Positions 1 to 49,788 are shown, counted from the first letter of the stretch. The stretch: 64,000 nucleotides of DNA from Perca fluviatilis (GCF_010015445.1 NC_053134.1:6591636-6655635), one strand, 5' to 3'. Translations and numbers: made by a program. Notes: generated from the sequence alone by a model not told the origin.

Positions 1-864
1 TTCTCACAGGAAAGCGTAGCTGCAAACATATGATGATTTTATAGAATATGATGTAGATTAAACTACCCAACATATAAAGTTAAAATTAGCTCAACCTTAA
101 TTGCAACATACCCATTAATGCAGCAGTAATATTAACCCAGAAACATCAGCCATGATAGGGAAACACTGACAGGGAACGTTAAGTACTTTTACTTCAAGTA
201 AAGGGTCTGAATACTTCTTCCACCACTGCAGGGAACTTGAAGTGTTTTTAATGGCATTTCATAATATAATTATAACATTTACAGACGTTTCAGTGTACAA
301 TTTATGCTTGCAATCCCCCCAAAAACCTGTTACCACACAATTACAAGGCTTTGCCTCCATTAACATGTCACATCACAGGAGAGGGCCAGATGTGCGAATG
401 CAGTTGATCCTGGATGCGAGGTCTTTATTCACCTCAGCTGACTCTGTGTTTGACCGACGAAGCAGCTGTCTACCTCGATGAAGCTCACAGTACTCAGCTG
501 CCGACTGGACGGGCCCGCAAAAGGTGGAGACGTGTCGGCCGGTAATTTAGGACTTAAAAGGAGCGTGTCGGCGTTTCAGTTTCTTACATCACTCGCAGCG
601 ATGAACGGCAATAAGGGCGAGATTAAGAATATGTGGGTTTTTATGAGCAAAGCACCAATGTCGTACTGTCTGTTTGGTGAATTTGAGCGGGCGAGGTCTC
701 TTGGGAAGCTAAATTGCCTTGTTGGTAAGTGGATTGAGTCACTGGGAAACAGACCATGAATTCCCCAGAAAAATTTGATTCAGTAAAGTGCCGCCCTCAT
801 CTCTCCCTTTCTCTCCTCTCTCTCTGCCTGGACAAATTGAAACAGTGATTTCTCTTGGGCCTGT

Positions 865-897
<33 letters not shown>

Positions 898-1474
898 CAC
901 ACACTCTGCCGAGGCTGCCTCGTAGCTCTCTTACATAAGCCAGCCAGAGTGATACAGCACGTTTGCATTGTTGTAGCAGGAAGTCACAGGGCCATTTGTA
1001 TTGTGTTTATTTCTAAGATGTTGGCTTTTTCCATTCAGTTGCGAGTGTGTGCGTTAAATGTGAACATCCTGTTGGGCTTGTAGTGTTCTCAAGAATTGTA
1101 TAGCAGCCTGTGGCTATGGTGGAAACGCATTATGCTGTGTTGCGTTCACTGTGGTACAGATTTATCACTTTCTCTAGTGCAAAAGGACAAGGAGAGGCTG
1201 TTGTTTAGTGCAGGGGTTTTGCTTTAGGCTGTTTTTTAAGAGTCATCAGGCTCGTTCATTATACTTGTTATTAATTAAATCTCACCTGTGCCTGTTTTTC
1301 TGTTAACACGTAAAATTAAAAAATCTTGTCAAATTCACTCACCTGCTGCTAATACTGGGTGATGTTCCGTACTATTTATAAAATATTGTGAAACTAGATA
1401 TTATTTGGGGTCTTGGGATGCAACTACCAATTATTTTCATCATCAGTTAATCTCTTGATTATTTTTATTATTAC

Positions 1475-1690
1475 CTTCACCAAGGAGGTTATGTTATGGC
1501 TCGGTTTGTCTGTCAGCAGGATGACAGAAAAATTACTGGCCCAATTTTCATAAAACTTGGTGGAAGGGTGTAGCATGGGCCTAGAAAGAACCCCAATTTT
1601 GGAGTGGATCTTATTCACAGGGCGGATACACAAATTATTTTTCACTTTTGTTAACATTGCTGAATGGAGCATTTGTGCTGCATTCATATG
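1475..1690 (+). repeat. CACCAAGGAGGTTATG family repeat
   Basis: CACCAAGGAGGTTATGTTAT, then GTCAGCAGGATGACAGAAAA, CATAAAACTTGGTGGAAGGG and GCATGGGCCTAGAAAGAACC. I recognise this order from a repeat found in many fish and invertebrate genomes. It is truncated on the right. Confidence 0.7.
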
Positions 1691-2309
1691 GTATTGGAGT
1701 AATCGAAGAAATTAGTTCCCAACTAGTAAAAAAAATAAATGATGCCGGATCAACAACGTCAGACTTCATCAGGCATCTCAAAACGCACCCAGATAGGTCA
1801 GTCACTTGCTAATGTGAAAGAGACATTTAGCATATATCGTCACAGGTAACAAGCTAACCATTGCAAAGTGTTGTGCTAATGCTGGGAACATGCAAATTGT
1901 ATCTTTATAGTTGTATCCATATGATGGACTTGGTTAATATTTCACCAGGTTGTTGTTAAATAGCAATACCGAAAGTATCAGTTCTCACATGTTTACACCA
2001 TGGTTGGTGTATTAACTTTCAATACAGATGTTTCCCTCACACTTTGAACACTGGAAAATGTAATGAGGTTGGGCTTTACAGCCAGTTAGTAACACAGACA
2101 AATGTAGACAATGTATTCTTTGGTGCAGATACCAAAATGTTGAAAAATACAGTTATGAAATTGAAACAGAGTTCTTAATTTGTGTTTCTTCAGATTGCAT
2201 TGCAGTAGACCCCATACAGTTATCCTACAACAGATTTTGATACTGTACTGTATGGATGGTAGCTACAGGATATGCTTTGAATCCATAAGATTTAACAATA
2301 CAGTGTTAG

Positions 2310-2455
2310 GGACAGATCAGATGGCCAGAGACTTGACTTGGACTCATGGCAAAAGACTTGAGACTTGACTTGAACTTGCCCCTCAAAGATTTGAGACTTG
2401 ACGTGGACTCGAGCTCAACGACTTGAGACTTGACTTGGACTTCCAAAAATGACTT
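2310..2455 (+). repeat. degenerate tandem GACTTGAGACTTGACTTG array
   Basis: Four or more imperfect copies of GACTTGAGACTTGACTTGGA separated by short spacers (period roughly 30-45 bp), ending near GACTTGTGAAC. Confidence 0.8.
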
Positions 2456-3323
2456 GTGAACATCTCTGTTAAGTGAATATCAAAATTGTCGTTTGCTGAT
2501 TGACTAATCGTTTCAACTCACTACAACACTAATCCTGCATCATTGCAATATAACTTAACTTGCACACAAATTGTCGAAATTTCTTAACTGTTCTACTTTA
2601 GTGAAACTAAAGTGGTACTCCAGCAATATAATATGCATTTTCCAAAAAAAACAACAAGGGGCTGACACATCCTGGATCCTACAATTTCCACAGTGCAACT
2701 CAATGCCATCTTTTTGTTAGACACTCGGTGCCTCCATGCCTTCATCTTGTAACACCGGCTTTCTGTTATTATATGTAAACATCAAGCTCCAGACAATTTA
2801 ACCATGTTGACATCATCATTGTTTTTTTTGCTCAGCCTTTACAAAGCTATTTCAGAACAACATGACATTAAACAACTGTTTTCACAGGCTGTGTTTATGT
2901 TTTCTCAGAAACTGAACTGAGCTGAGTTCCCCTTTAGACTTAATGTCTGTTTCCTATTATGTAAGTACAGTATATTCTGAAAACACCAATAGTCATTTCC
3001 AAAATATTGTCACATTACGTCAATATCACAGCGATTGGTCAAATTACTTGTTATATAGCAAATCATTAATATCACCCAGCCTCTCCCTTCAGCACTTTGT
3101 AGTTTCTTAAAGACCCTAAAAACGTATTTTCTAAATCAGCTTTTTGTTTTGATCGAATGGTTTCTTCACAAACAGGCAATCTTCTGCCAAAGATTGAGTT
3201 TTGGTTATTTTGCATGAGAGATGTTCTGTATGTGTGCTTCTGCTTAGAGTAGTTCATAGAGTTTTTAACTGTTAAACACTTAATAAATACAAAATAAGGA
3301 TGTTAATTTCTTTTTAAAGATTA

Positions 3324-3491
3324 TGTTTTGGCATTTTAGGCCTTTATTTGATAGGACAATTTAGACATGAAAGGGGAGAATGATATGCAGCAAAGGGCCA
3401 CAGTTCGGAATTGAACCTGCAGCTGCTGCGGAGAGGACTGAGCCTGTTTCTGGGGTGCACGCTTTACCAGGTGAGCTACCCAGGCGCCCCA
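3324..3491 (-). mobile_element. tRNA-derived SINE
   Basis: Read on the minus strand: head GGGGCGCCTGGGTAGCTCAC with an A-box-like segment, then a B-box-like GGTTCAATTCC, a CTTTGCTGCATATCATTCTC body and a tail ATAAAGGCCTAAAATGCC. Typical of a percomorph SINE family. Confidence 0.85.
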
Positions 3492-3929
3492 AGGATGGTT
3501 ATCTCTGAACTCATCTTTGATTGTTTCTTATTTGGTAATATATATTTTATTTAATCATGCAAAACTTAAGATTTGATACCAAGTTTTTTAAGTGCTTAAA
3601 ACAAAAATTCTTTTTTGGGGTCAAATAGTCAGTTTGACCATCATTTCTGTTGGTTTTGACAACATAACATTTACTTACCAAATTGGATCCTGAGATCTGC
3701 ATGTGGACGGAGTCCAACAGAGCAAGGAAAACGAGCAGTCAGACCGTCAGACAGGCTGCAAACAAACAAAGGCAAACATCAAACCTATTACCCAATCCGT
3801 CCATTAACGTCCTCCCTGTTTCACCTTTGACCTGCTATACTTACTTTAGTTGTGTGTGCACAGTTCTTCTAAGCATTAAGTGATCATAACTGACACTTCA
3901 AAACTAAGACCCAGGTTGTAAAAGAAATA

Positions 3930-4165
3930 GGGCTGGGCGATATGGAGAAAATCAAATATCACGATATTTTTGACCAAATACCTTGATATCGATACCGCAA
4001 CGACATTGTAGTGTTGACTATTGGTGCTTTCACAAAATATTTACACAGTGAGATTTTTGATAAATAATCCTCAGTAATGTGGATATTGTGACTAAGTGTG
4101 TAAAGGCAAATAATATAACCGTTACAACAGTCTGGTAATTTCAGAAGCTCTCTGTTTCCCACGGT
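3930..4165 (+). repeat. GGGCTGGGCGATATGG MITE, left half
   Basis: AGGGCTGGGCGATATGGAGA, then ATATCACGATATTTTTGACC and GACTATTGGTGCTTTCAC are the left half of a common teleost inverted-repeat element. The right half is missing; the 6-bp-duplication transposon starts just after it. Confidence 0.75.
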
Positions 4166-4179
4166 GTGTGTGCGTCTGT

Positions 4180-4976
4180 CAGTCCCTCCAGAAAAATGCG
4201 ATTATGCGATCGCATAATTCAATGCATAATCAGCCAAAGTCTGCATATTCATGCGGGGGCCGCATTTTTTCAAATATGCCGCACAAATTGCAGATTTCCG
4301 CGCAAAATATGCGGTGCTTGCATGATTTCATAATCCCCGCATTTTTCGTTGCAAAAAAGTCACATATATCTTAGCAGAAAGTTGAAAAAATGTTGCGTTT
4401 ACTTCACACAAGAGCAGCCATTTTCCCCTGTTGCCATGGGAACGTTATGAAGTGATGTAATTATGCAACGTGAACATCATCGAAAAGCAGGTGTTGGAGG
4501 TTGAATTTGACGTGTACTTTGAGTCTCTTAAGTTGGTATCCAATAACAAACCTATCTTGACGTCTACTCAAATTTCTTTCTTTAAGTGCTCCTGCTGTCT
4601 ATATTATTAACGATTTTTGAAAGTCTGTCTCTTTTGTATCTTTTATTTCCCTCTGTTTAGACTATTACTTTTATTTTTACTTTAATATTATATTATTTGT
4701 ATATATTTTTGTATCTTATTTGTTTACTTATTGAAATGACTGAATATCTGTAAACTATTTTTGGAAATAAAGTTTAAAAAAAGCAGAGTGTTGAGGGAAT
4801 CACTTTTCTTCTCTTTTTCATCAAACTGCAGTTTTTGCAAGTTCCCGCAATTTCAACGCATAAAATTGCATAAATATCCCGCATATTCCATCGCATTTTC
4901 TAAGAAAATATGCCGCATAATCAAAGATTTTTGCCCGCAACAATCACAAAAAAACTGCGTTTTTCTGGAAGGACTG
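4180..4976. mobile_element. 797-bp inverted-repeat transposon with 6-bp target duplication
   Basis: Ends CAGTCCCTCCAGAAAAATGCG and, from the other end, CAGTCCTTCCAGAAAAACGC. The flanks are perfect 6-bp direct repeats GTCTGT (4,174-4,179 and 4,977-4,982). About 180 bp at each end is dense in ATGCGG/GCATAAT-like subterminal motifs. The middle (about 4,440-4,770) is AT-rich with no open frame of note. A 6-bp duplication is unusual: hAT makes 8, Harbinger 3, Tc1 2. IS3EU-type elements are said to make 6, but I cannot confirm the family. Confidence 0.88.
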
Positions 4977-6157
4977 GTCTGTGTTTATGTATGTGTATCT
5001 TTACCTGTGTATGAGTGCTTGCGGTTGTATACATGATAGGGATGCATAGTTTTGTTGTTTGTATTGGCCAGTGGTGGGCCATTTATTTTTTTATGTTTAA
5101 ATAATTTCCCCCTGGGATTATTAAAGTATTTCTGATTCTGATTACACCTAGGCCCTCAGTACTATCCTACAGCAATTAAACCACCTTTGAATAACCTCAC
5201 CATGACACTAGGACATTATCAGGTGAAATAAAGTGATTTAACACAAGGCTCAACACCTGGAGAGTTTCAATACACTATTGCAGAGACATGAATACATGGT
5301 GGCCATTACTTTTACGCAGTATGGCAGGATGCTGCATCACATATAGTACAAATTAATGTAATTACCAAAGAAACAAAAACAAACCCACAACAACCGGTCA
5401 CATTTACTCACACGACGACCACAAAGCAATCAAAAACACAATCCGCGATCAACAGGCATCCCCACAAATCCCTGCCAAGCTGCTGGGACTCAACAACACA
5501 CACATGCCACCATGCACACACACAAAGGCACAGCGGCCACTGACACTGCTCAAACCTTTAACACCAGCAGCAACTATCTAAAGCAAGCAGGAATAGCTTG
5601 TAAAATCATTTTACTAAAATGCAGACAAATCCATTAAACTTACCAAAAGCTCATCATTTGAAGAAAAAGTCCATCCTCCTTTCTTTCATTAACTTTACAT
5701 CTAAAACTCAAAACGAACTCGAACTAACGTTACTGCTACAGTTACGTGATGCTAGCTAGTTTTGCTTCACGGCCACCGTGTAAGAAATGGTCCGAAAAAT
5801 GCAGACGTAGGTGGCTAGGCCAGCTAGAAGGCTCTGACCTGTCAAAGAATACGCCCAACGTGGCAAACTCCAAATTTGATTGGCTAAATACATGTAATGT
5901 ATATATGTAAATATAATATGACAATCAACAACATTGCCACTATTTGCTTAAACAGCAGAGGGATTCACTCGAAATTCTGAAGGCCTCAGAGTAGATTCTT
6001 CACCCGGAGACAGCACAGGCGGAAATCTTATTGGATAAAAGCTCTAAGTTATAAAATGCACTGGAAGCCGCACAACCGAGGGAGAGAGTAGCCATGAAAT
6101 TATCGTAATCTACGAGTGGGAACGGACTTTATAAAATACATATGAAATTAATATATA

Positions 6158-6318
6158 TTAGGTGCCATAGGACTTAAAGTCTGTGGCTAAATCACGTTTT
6201 TAATTAAAGTATTTTAGTTTCTTCTTTTTTTCCTGTTAAAGAGGAAGTTTTTTGGGAGAGGATAGTGGGCTTTATCATGCGCTGTACACATTGTAAAGCC
6301 ATTTGAGAAACATTTGGT
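6158..6318 (+). repeat. ~160-bp direct repeat, copy A (retroposon tail-like)
   Basis: Runs from TTAGGTGCCATAGGACTT to GAGAAACATTTGG. About 96% identical to 7,721-7,880 in the same orientation. The GTAAAGCCATTTGAGAAACA block is typical of the 3' tail of a widespread teleost retroposon; copy B keeps its TATATAAATAAAACTGACTT end. Confidence 0.85.
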
Positions 6319-6695
6319 AATATATATATATATATATATTTATTAATTTCATATGTATATTTATATATACTTTTCTGATTCTGACAATCTCTTGGCCAGC
6401 AGAGAAGGCCTTGCTGGCCCCGATGGTCCACGTCTGGTATTGGCTGAGTGCTTGTTGTAACCAATATCCTCACTCTACTTTTTTATTTCTTGTTCCTTTT
6501 TTTGTGTCCTTTTTTTTAATTATTATTTCACATTTGTATTTGTGACACTTTGCTTTCCCAAATATTTATAGTGTACTTTTCTGTATATTGTCGTCTAAAC
6601 AAATATGTTGCACTTTTGCCTGTTTATTTGCATATGGAAAATAAAAATTGGATCGCAAAAACAATATTCCTTTAATGTTGTGTTGCGTCTCTCAG

Positions 6696-44132
<37,437 letters not shown>

Positions 44133-45050
44133 AGTGAACTCAAGGAGCAGAAACGCTGAACGCCCCCGTCAGTGGAAAGAAATGTTGTGGTCCTGCACGA
44201 CTGGGAACTGTTGGATTAGGTGCCTCCTGGTGGAAAGTTTTGGCAATGTGAAAGTTGTTACTGTTTTCCAACTAGCAAGAAGAAGGGGATATTTTTTGCA
44301 GCGGTCGCATTGGCACAAAAAAAAAGCACAAACTGAAGTTACAACCGAAGAAGGTTTCCCTATGAGAAGTTGAAGGATTAAGTTCTGGGATACGGTCGGT
44401 GTGAAACCATGATGCAGTACCCACGTCCGTCAAACCACATCGGAGTCGATCCGGGTGCTTTACTGATCTGTGAAGAAGTTATCATGAAAAGCAGAGGACT
44501 TAGTTCTGAAGACATTTGTTTATTTCTTACTTTTTATTTCAATGTTATTTGTGACAGAGGAGCATTATAGCATTTAGGTTAAAAATCATTATTGACCATA
44601 AAGAGTTTTTCCCTTTTTGTGTGACATGATTGGTTTCCAAAAAATATATCTAAAAGTATTTAACAAACCAAGAAGTAATATATTTGAAATATTTATTGTT
44701 ATCCTTATTAAGGAGGAGTAATCTATCCATTTTGATGGAGAGGAAATAATTGATATATAATAAGGTCAACACAAACTCCTTTTCCACTAAAACAAACCCC
44801 TAACCGATATTTCACAAACAGAAACATGATCTGCATCTATTTAGATTTACACTTCTTCTGTATTTATAGAGGGGAAAAAAAGGTGTTTGGGGAAGTAAGC
44901 CCTTCTAAAATACTTTGTGTTGTGTTGCTCATTTCTCATTATTGCAATCACATGAAACAATCATGTAAGCTATTTTGTGTCCATCTATGCAAATGTGTTG
45001 CAGATATTTTTGATAAGTACGAAAATAAATTTCTATTGATTTTGTATCCG
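44133..45050 (+). other. sfmbt2: probable sfmbt2 3' untranslated region
   Basis: Sequence after the stop without a further exon. The first canonical AATAAA after the stop is at 45,024-45,029, followed by T/G-rich sequence (ttgttttgtatccgttggtt type), so cleavage near 45,050 is likely. Later AATAAA motifs at 45,267-45,272 and 45,535-45,540 could define longer forms. No cDNA support is available to me. Confidence 0.5.
45024..45029 (+). terminator. candidate polyadenylation signal AATAAA
   Basis: First AATAAA after the stop codon, within gaaaataaattt and about 890 bp downstream. It is followed within 40 bp by a T-rich stretch. Confidence 0.5.
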
Positions 45051-46140
45051 TTGGTTATGACCTCTCTTTCAAAATATGACCATCTGTCTTGTTACAACTA
45101 CAAAACACTGAGTACTTGTAACAGAATAATGTAGTTATGTTCACAACAGATACAGCTGGAGTCCCTTAGCAATCCCCCCCCCCAGATTATATTTTGGATA
45201 ACATTTCTGATGAGTTAACAATATATAGTGGTGGACAAGTACTCAGATCCTGTAGAAAAACCACGTAATAAAAATACTCAATTACAGTAAAGATTTATGT
45301 TATTGATGTAAGGATGTACCTTGTGTAATGTTCCCATCTAGTACGGTGCACACAACATAATGCTAATTATAATTATTTTTTTATTTTTCTATTTTGCATC
45401 CCCTAAGGTTGACTCGAAACAATTATTGATCATTTACTCAAAAGTAGTACCAAAGCAGTCATATTCTTGTTATTTTTCCACTTGCACAGTGGGCAGTGAT
45501 GCTGAATGATGTGTTTTTATCATAAACAATAGTTAATAAAGATCTACTCATTCATTTGTTACACTTCAGCAAACACTTCAAATTCTTTCTGTGCTTCAGG
45601 CTTCAACTGGCACTTGCTTAACACTTACCTGCTGTACCTGCTTAAACATGAAAGGCAACACGCACAACATCTCAAACAATTAACCTTTTAAGACATGTTA
45701 TCTTGTTTACAGTGTTTGCATCCACAACTTAGAGCTCAAACAAGCACACGTGCACTGTCTTTATAAAACTGAGCTTTTCTCTAGTTCATCCTGAACACTT
45801 TGTTTACAAATGGCTTATTGGCTGTTATTCATTTCAAGTATTGCTGTACCATTTCAAGTAACCCTGCCACTAACAATAGAAACACGTTTCTGCGGAAGAG
45901 CTCTTCATATGTAAAAGCCACAGTTGTGACAAAGACGATGAAGGGTTAAGAGATGCTCCCTTGTGCATGGTGAGAATATAGGAAGTCAGACCTCACTGTG
46001 GTTAACAGAGCAAACACACAGCGATGCACAAAGTCACAGTTAAAGAGGAACCACTTCTCTGCTGCTCTGTGGAAGCAATCTAATGTATAAATGGTCCCAT
46101 TCATCATTTAGACATTACAACTGAATTATTTAATAACCTT

Positions 46141-46551
46141 CAGGGTTTTCCCTGCCGTCATAAGGTTTAGGTGCAGCACCCAAGCTGTTTTGGGCAGCAC
46201 CTGGGCCGAATGAATGTAGCTTAAAAACTTATCTCAGATCTAATGATTGTAGTCGGACTTCTTAAGCTTTAGGTTTTTTCTTTAAGCATTTTAAGTGTTA
46301 TTTATTTATGATCTGCTCTAGCTTTTCCAACGTTTTAGACACAGATATGGTGATAATAGCGGGCCAAAATGATGTGAAAAAGAGACACAAAACTACCCCA
46401 AAGGGACACAAACACTAACTACAAAGAGACGCAAAAACCCACAAAATTGCTCTTTTTAATTGAAAAACATTTAATTTTCTTGTAGAAGGAAGCCTAAACC
46501 CGCCGTCAAATATGCGCACCTAAGTCTTACACAAACCAAGGGAAAACACTG
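46141..46551. mobile_element. probable hAT-type MITE
   Basis: Termini CAGGGTTTTCCCT and, from the other end, CAGTGTTTTCCCTT, the CAG-K-GTTTTCCC signature of common teleost hAT MITEs. The interior has two CAGCACC repeats and an ACAAAGAGACGCAAAA stretch. An 8-bp target duplication is not clear (ATAACCTT versus ACCTTTTA). Confidence 0.65.
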
Positions 46552-46794
46552 ACCTTTTAACTGATTATGAGTGTGTGTAATTTAGTGATAATCAATAGTT
46601 AACATAAGTAATATACAGTAATTATAGCATGTAGCATTGCATTATAGCACTGGAATTAACAGTACTTAAGAAAATGCATATAAAACATAAACTGTGCTTA
46701 TACCGGTATTCACATTGTATAAAACGGTTGTTTAGGTAATATCCGCGATTCCCAATTACTCGCACCCCAGGAGGTAATTTTGGCAGTTGTCAGA

Positions 46795-47425
46795 AGTAAT
46801 GGATAAATGGTTGAAACAGTTAGTTAATAGTTAGGCATCTTTATTTGATTTAAGTAATAGATAAACATTTGGAATAGTTAGTTAAAAGTATTGGATAAAC
46901 AGTTGTAATAGCTAAACGTATTGGATAAACAGCTGTAATACTATAAACAGTTGTAATAGCTAAAAGTATTGGATAAACAGTTGTAATACTATAAACAGTT
47001 GTAATAGCTAAAAATATTGGATAAACAGTTGCAATAGCTAAAAGTATTGGATAAACAGTTGTAATACTATAAACAGTTGTAATAGCTAAAAGTATTGGAT
47101 AAACAGTGGTAATACTATAAACAGTTGTAATAGCTAAAAGTATTGGATAAACGGTTTAAGTAGTTAACTAAAAGTAAAGGATAAAAGGTTGTAATAGACA
47201 TCTAAAAGTAAAGGATAAATGGTAGTTATAGTTAGCTAAAAGTAAAGGATAAATAGTTGCAATGGACATCTAAAAGTATAAGGATAAACAGTTTAAACAG
47301 TTAGCTAAAGGTAAAGGATAAATGGTTGTAATATTTAGCTAAAAAAAGAATAAACGGTAGTAATAGTTAGCTAAAACTAAAAGGATAAGTGGTTGTAATA
47401 GTTAGTTAAAAGTAATGGATTATAT
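46795..47425. repeat. minisatellite with 30-bp and 48-bp higher-order units
   Basis: The best-preserved core (46,905-47,160) alternates a 30-bp unit (GTAATAGCTAAAAGTATTGG plus ATAAACAGTT) with an 18-bp unit (GTAATACTATAAACAGTT), giving a 48-bp higher-order period. The flanks on both sides are decayed units (GGATAAA-x-GGTTGTAATAG with TTAGCTAAAAGTAA). Confidence 0.92.
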
Positions 47426-48059
47426 AACCTAAACATTGACAGTTCAACATTGACCATATCCACGTTGACAATAACAGAAATTGTCAGTGTGTAAACAAAA
47501 GCTCAGGTTCATCACTTTTCCTTGAAATAAAACGTCTTTTCATACAAAAGGGTATTAACGCAAGCTCTCAGAAGGCCATTCCTCTCTTTTCTCTACAGAC
47601 ACTTTAAAAACAAATCCTACAATAAAGTTCCAATCCTTCATTCTAAAGCTACTAACAAGTATATCTAGATTTAGTCATGTTTCTTTGAGCTTGGTTGGTA
47701 TTTTTAACGTCAAGAATGAACTATCACACTTGAGGTTCCTGAAGCATCAGTAGAACTATTGTAGAAGTATTGTTATTTTCGCTGACACAGTTCCTGAGGT
47801 TTGGAACTGATAGAAAATCCTTCTATATTTTTACTTTGAGAAATGTAAACGTTTTTCTCCAAATTCTATTTTCCAAGAAACAAAGGAATATACATGTCTT
47901 AAATGTTGGATGTATAATGGATAATATATATATTTCAAATTTATTTCATACTGCTTTGAAGTTGGGAGGAGATAAAATGATCCAGTATTTCAAAAGAAAA
48001 GAGCAAAGTCCAAAATAATCAATTTCCTGGAACAGAAATTCCAGGTGTTGGTTTCCATG

Positions 48060-48343
48060 GTGACCACTGTACTTCCAGGCGCTTGTTGTGTTGCAGCCAT
48101 GGAGCACTGTAAGCGGCGCTCTAAAGTGTGGCTTTATTTTACGTTTAAAAAAAATAAAAAATGCCCTGTAAAACTGTAAATCGCCACTGTATGAAAAGAA
48201 AATGTTCCTCTTATCTGCGACATAAGCATGTGACCAGTTTCTACTCCACCCCTCAAAGATTCGGAATCGATAAGAACCGGAATCCAAAGGAAGAATCGGA
48301 ATTGGAATCAAAATTGTTAAAATCAAAACGATGCCCAACCCTA
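48060..48343. mobile_element. second copy of TAGGRTTGGGC hAT MITE (5' truncated)
   Basis: The right end ATCAAAACGATGCCCAACCC, then TA matches 42,860-42,892. Interior GCCATGGAGCACTGTAAGC and CTCTAAAGTGTGGCTTTAT correspond to blocks in the intron 15 copy. The left terminus is missing. Confidence 0.8.
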
Positions 48344-48353
48344 GTGCTGACTA

Positions 48354-48919
48354 GAGCTGGGTATATAATAGATACCTTTAAGAGGTTTTGACCGAAATAA
48401 CAAAGTACCAAGTAGTACTGAAACTTCTCCAGTCAAACGATACCTGCAGCTTATCCTTTTTGTACCCAGGTCTAAAAAGAAATGATGATTTGTATGGTTT
48501 TACTCAGTGTTTGGTGTTTTAAGCCCCCAACGTCACCTTCTAGGCAGCGCTGCCTGGTTAGGCACTAAGATTAGGCAATGGTTATGCTTAGGGTCAGGGT
48601 TAAGGTTAGGGTTGGGTGCCTTGAAGTCAACGGTCGCAGCGCTGCCTTGAAGTCGACGTTGGGGGCTTAAAACACCGTCGAGCGTTTTGCTCGCAGCCAA
48701 TCACCGCAAGTGTTCTTCAATTTAATGCGACGTGTGATTGGCCCACTACCGCAACAGCTACAACCCATACAGTCTGTGGTGTGGTGAAGTCCAATGCGAT
48801 ATATTTTGACGAAGTTGGTGCTTCAGCGTGCAGAGATGCAACCAAAACGCTCGAACGTGATATCGGTATCACTTTAAGGGTCCTGGTATAGTCATTTTTA
48901 AAGCCGTACCCAGCCCGAG
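48354..48919. mobile_element. MITE with GCTGGGTA termini, interrupted by a second MITE
   Basis: Left end GAGCTGGGTATA and right end GTACCCAGCCCGAG are inverted. Just inside, GATACCTTTAAG faces a partly complementary GTATCACTTTAAGG. It is interrupted by the palindromic element at 48,513-48,676. Confidence 0.65.
48513..48676. mobile_element. 164-bp palindromic MITE nested in another MITE
   Basis: Inverted ends GGTGTTTTAAGCCCCCAACG and CGTTGGGGGCTTAAAACACC. Inner inverted blocks GGCAGCGCTGCC and CGCAGCGCTGCC add further symmetry, with GGTTAGGG-like runs in the middle. I recall this family from many fish genomes. Confidence 0.85.
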
Positions 48920-49710
48920 TGCCAACCCTCATGTTGGGAACCACTTTCCTACTTTCTTAAAACATTAGTAGGGATGTAACAATCCGATCCAACAGGTTGG
49001 CTGATGAAAATTTTATGTTTTGGCTATCCGTTCATACGGTTGATATGAGTATGTTTATTCAATTATGGAGGGCTGCCGCCTCGGTTTTAAGCATATACTT
49101 TCATACATTTATCTCAATGAGTTCTATGCAGTGAGGTACACAGAATTGATGTATCCGCGAGAAAACGGCCTGATAAATGAACACCACTTTTCAATTATAA
49201 CAATGAGATTTCTAAGATCTGATTCAAACGCCTAACTGACACCCATGCTAATCTTTTTAGGATCAATCTTGGGGCAAAAGTGATGAAAGAAAATTACATT
49301 TTGGTGGTGAATTTGACTCTAGTTTGACAGGCTCTAGTTTATCAAACCAATTGAAACGGCAAACACTGTCAGCAGCAACATTACAACTCTACATACAAGA
49401 TGACGGGGCCATTAGAAAGGAGTTTAATTGGCAGAACAGTTCCTGGTGGCAAAATAAAAGAAATTGCCTCTCTATATGGTGATGATAGTGGTTTCATGTA
49501 GCAACATAAGTGGAGGTAATGCTGTGTTAGTCATGCATGCAGCACACGACCTGATATGCTGATTCATTTGCACTGGTTCCTGGGTAACATTAGCCAATGG
49601 AACTTCATAAAGGCAGTGATTCACATTCAGAGTGTATTCAGCAGCGAGATGTCGTGCCTCGCCTGCTCTCTGTACGGGTGCAGCAGAATTAATTTAATAG
49701 CTTTCTCTCA

Positions 49711-49788
<78 letters not shown>
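49711..49788. repeat. (CA)38 microsatellite
   Basis: Uninterrupted (CA)n downstream of the gene. Confidence 0.97.

Larger units (their letters stand above)
1..6695 (+). other. intron upstream of first visible exon
   Basis: This is the 3' part of the intron that precedes visible exon 1 and ends in the acceptor tgcgtctctcag. I searched for an exon encoding the usual N-terminal SFMBT segment (a W-[GE]-[ED]-Y-L-E-E-T-G type motif ending before VEIS) and found none, so the first coding exon or exons lie before base 1. Contents are interspersed repeats annotated separately, an unusually GC-balanced stretch at about 420-735, and otherwise AT-rich unique sequence, such as 5,130-5,740 and 5,930-6,155, in which I see nothing defined. 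Confidence 0.7.

Noticed and set aside
478..759. 93-codon open frame near the left edge as a gene
   Set aside because: No protein family resemblance and no continuation; kept only as a possible regulatory block or non-coding exon.
3324..3491. tRNA gene on the minus strand
   Set aside because: A- and B-box-like segments are present, but there is no cloverleaf end pairing and a SINE body and tail follow. The same holds at 26,992-27,160.
46905..47160. CRISPR-like alternation of repeats and spacers
   Set aside because: The spacers are themselves repeated, the units are AT-rich tandem copies and the genome is vertebrate; it is a minisatellite.
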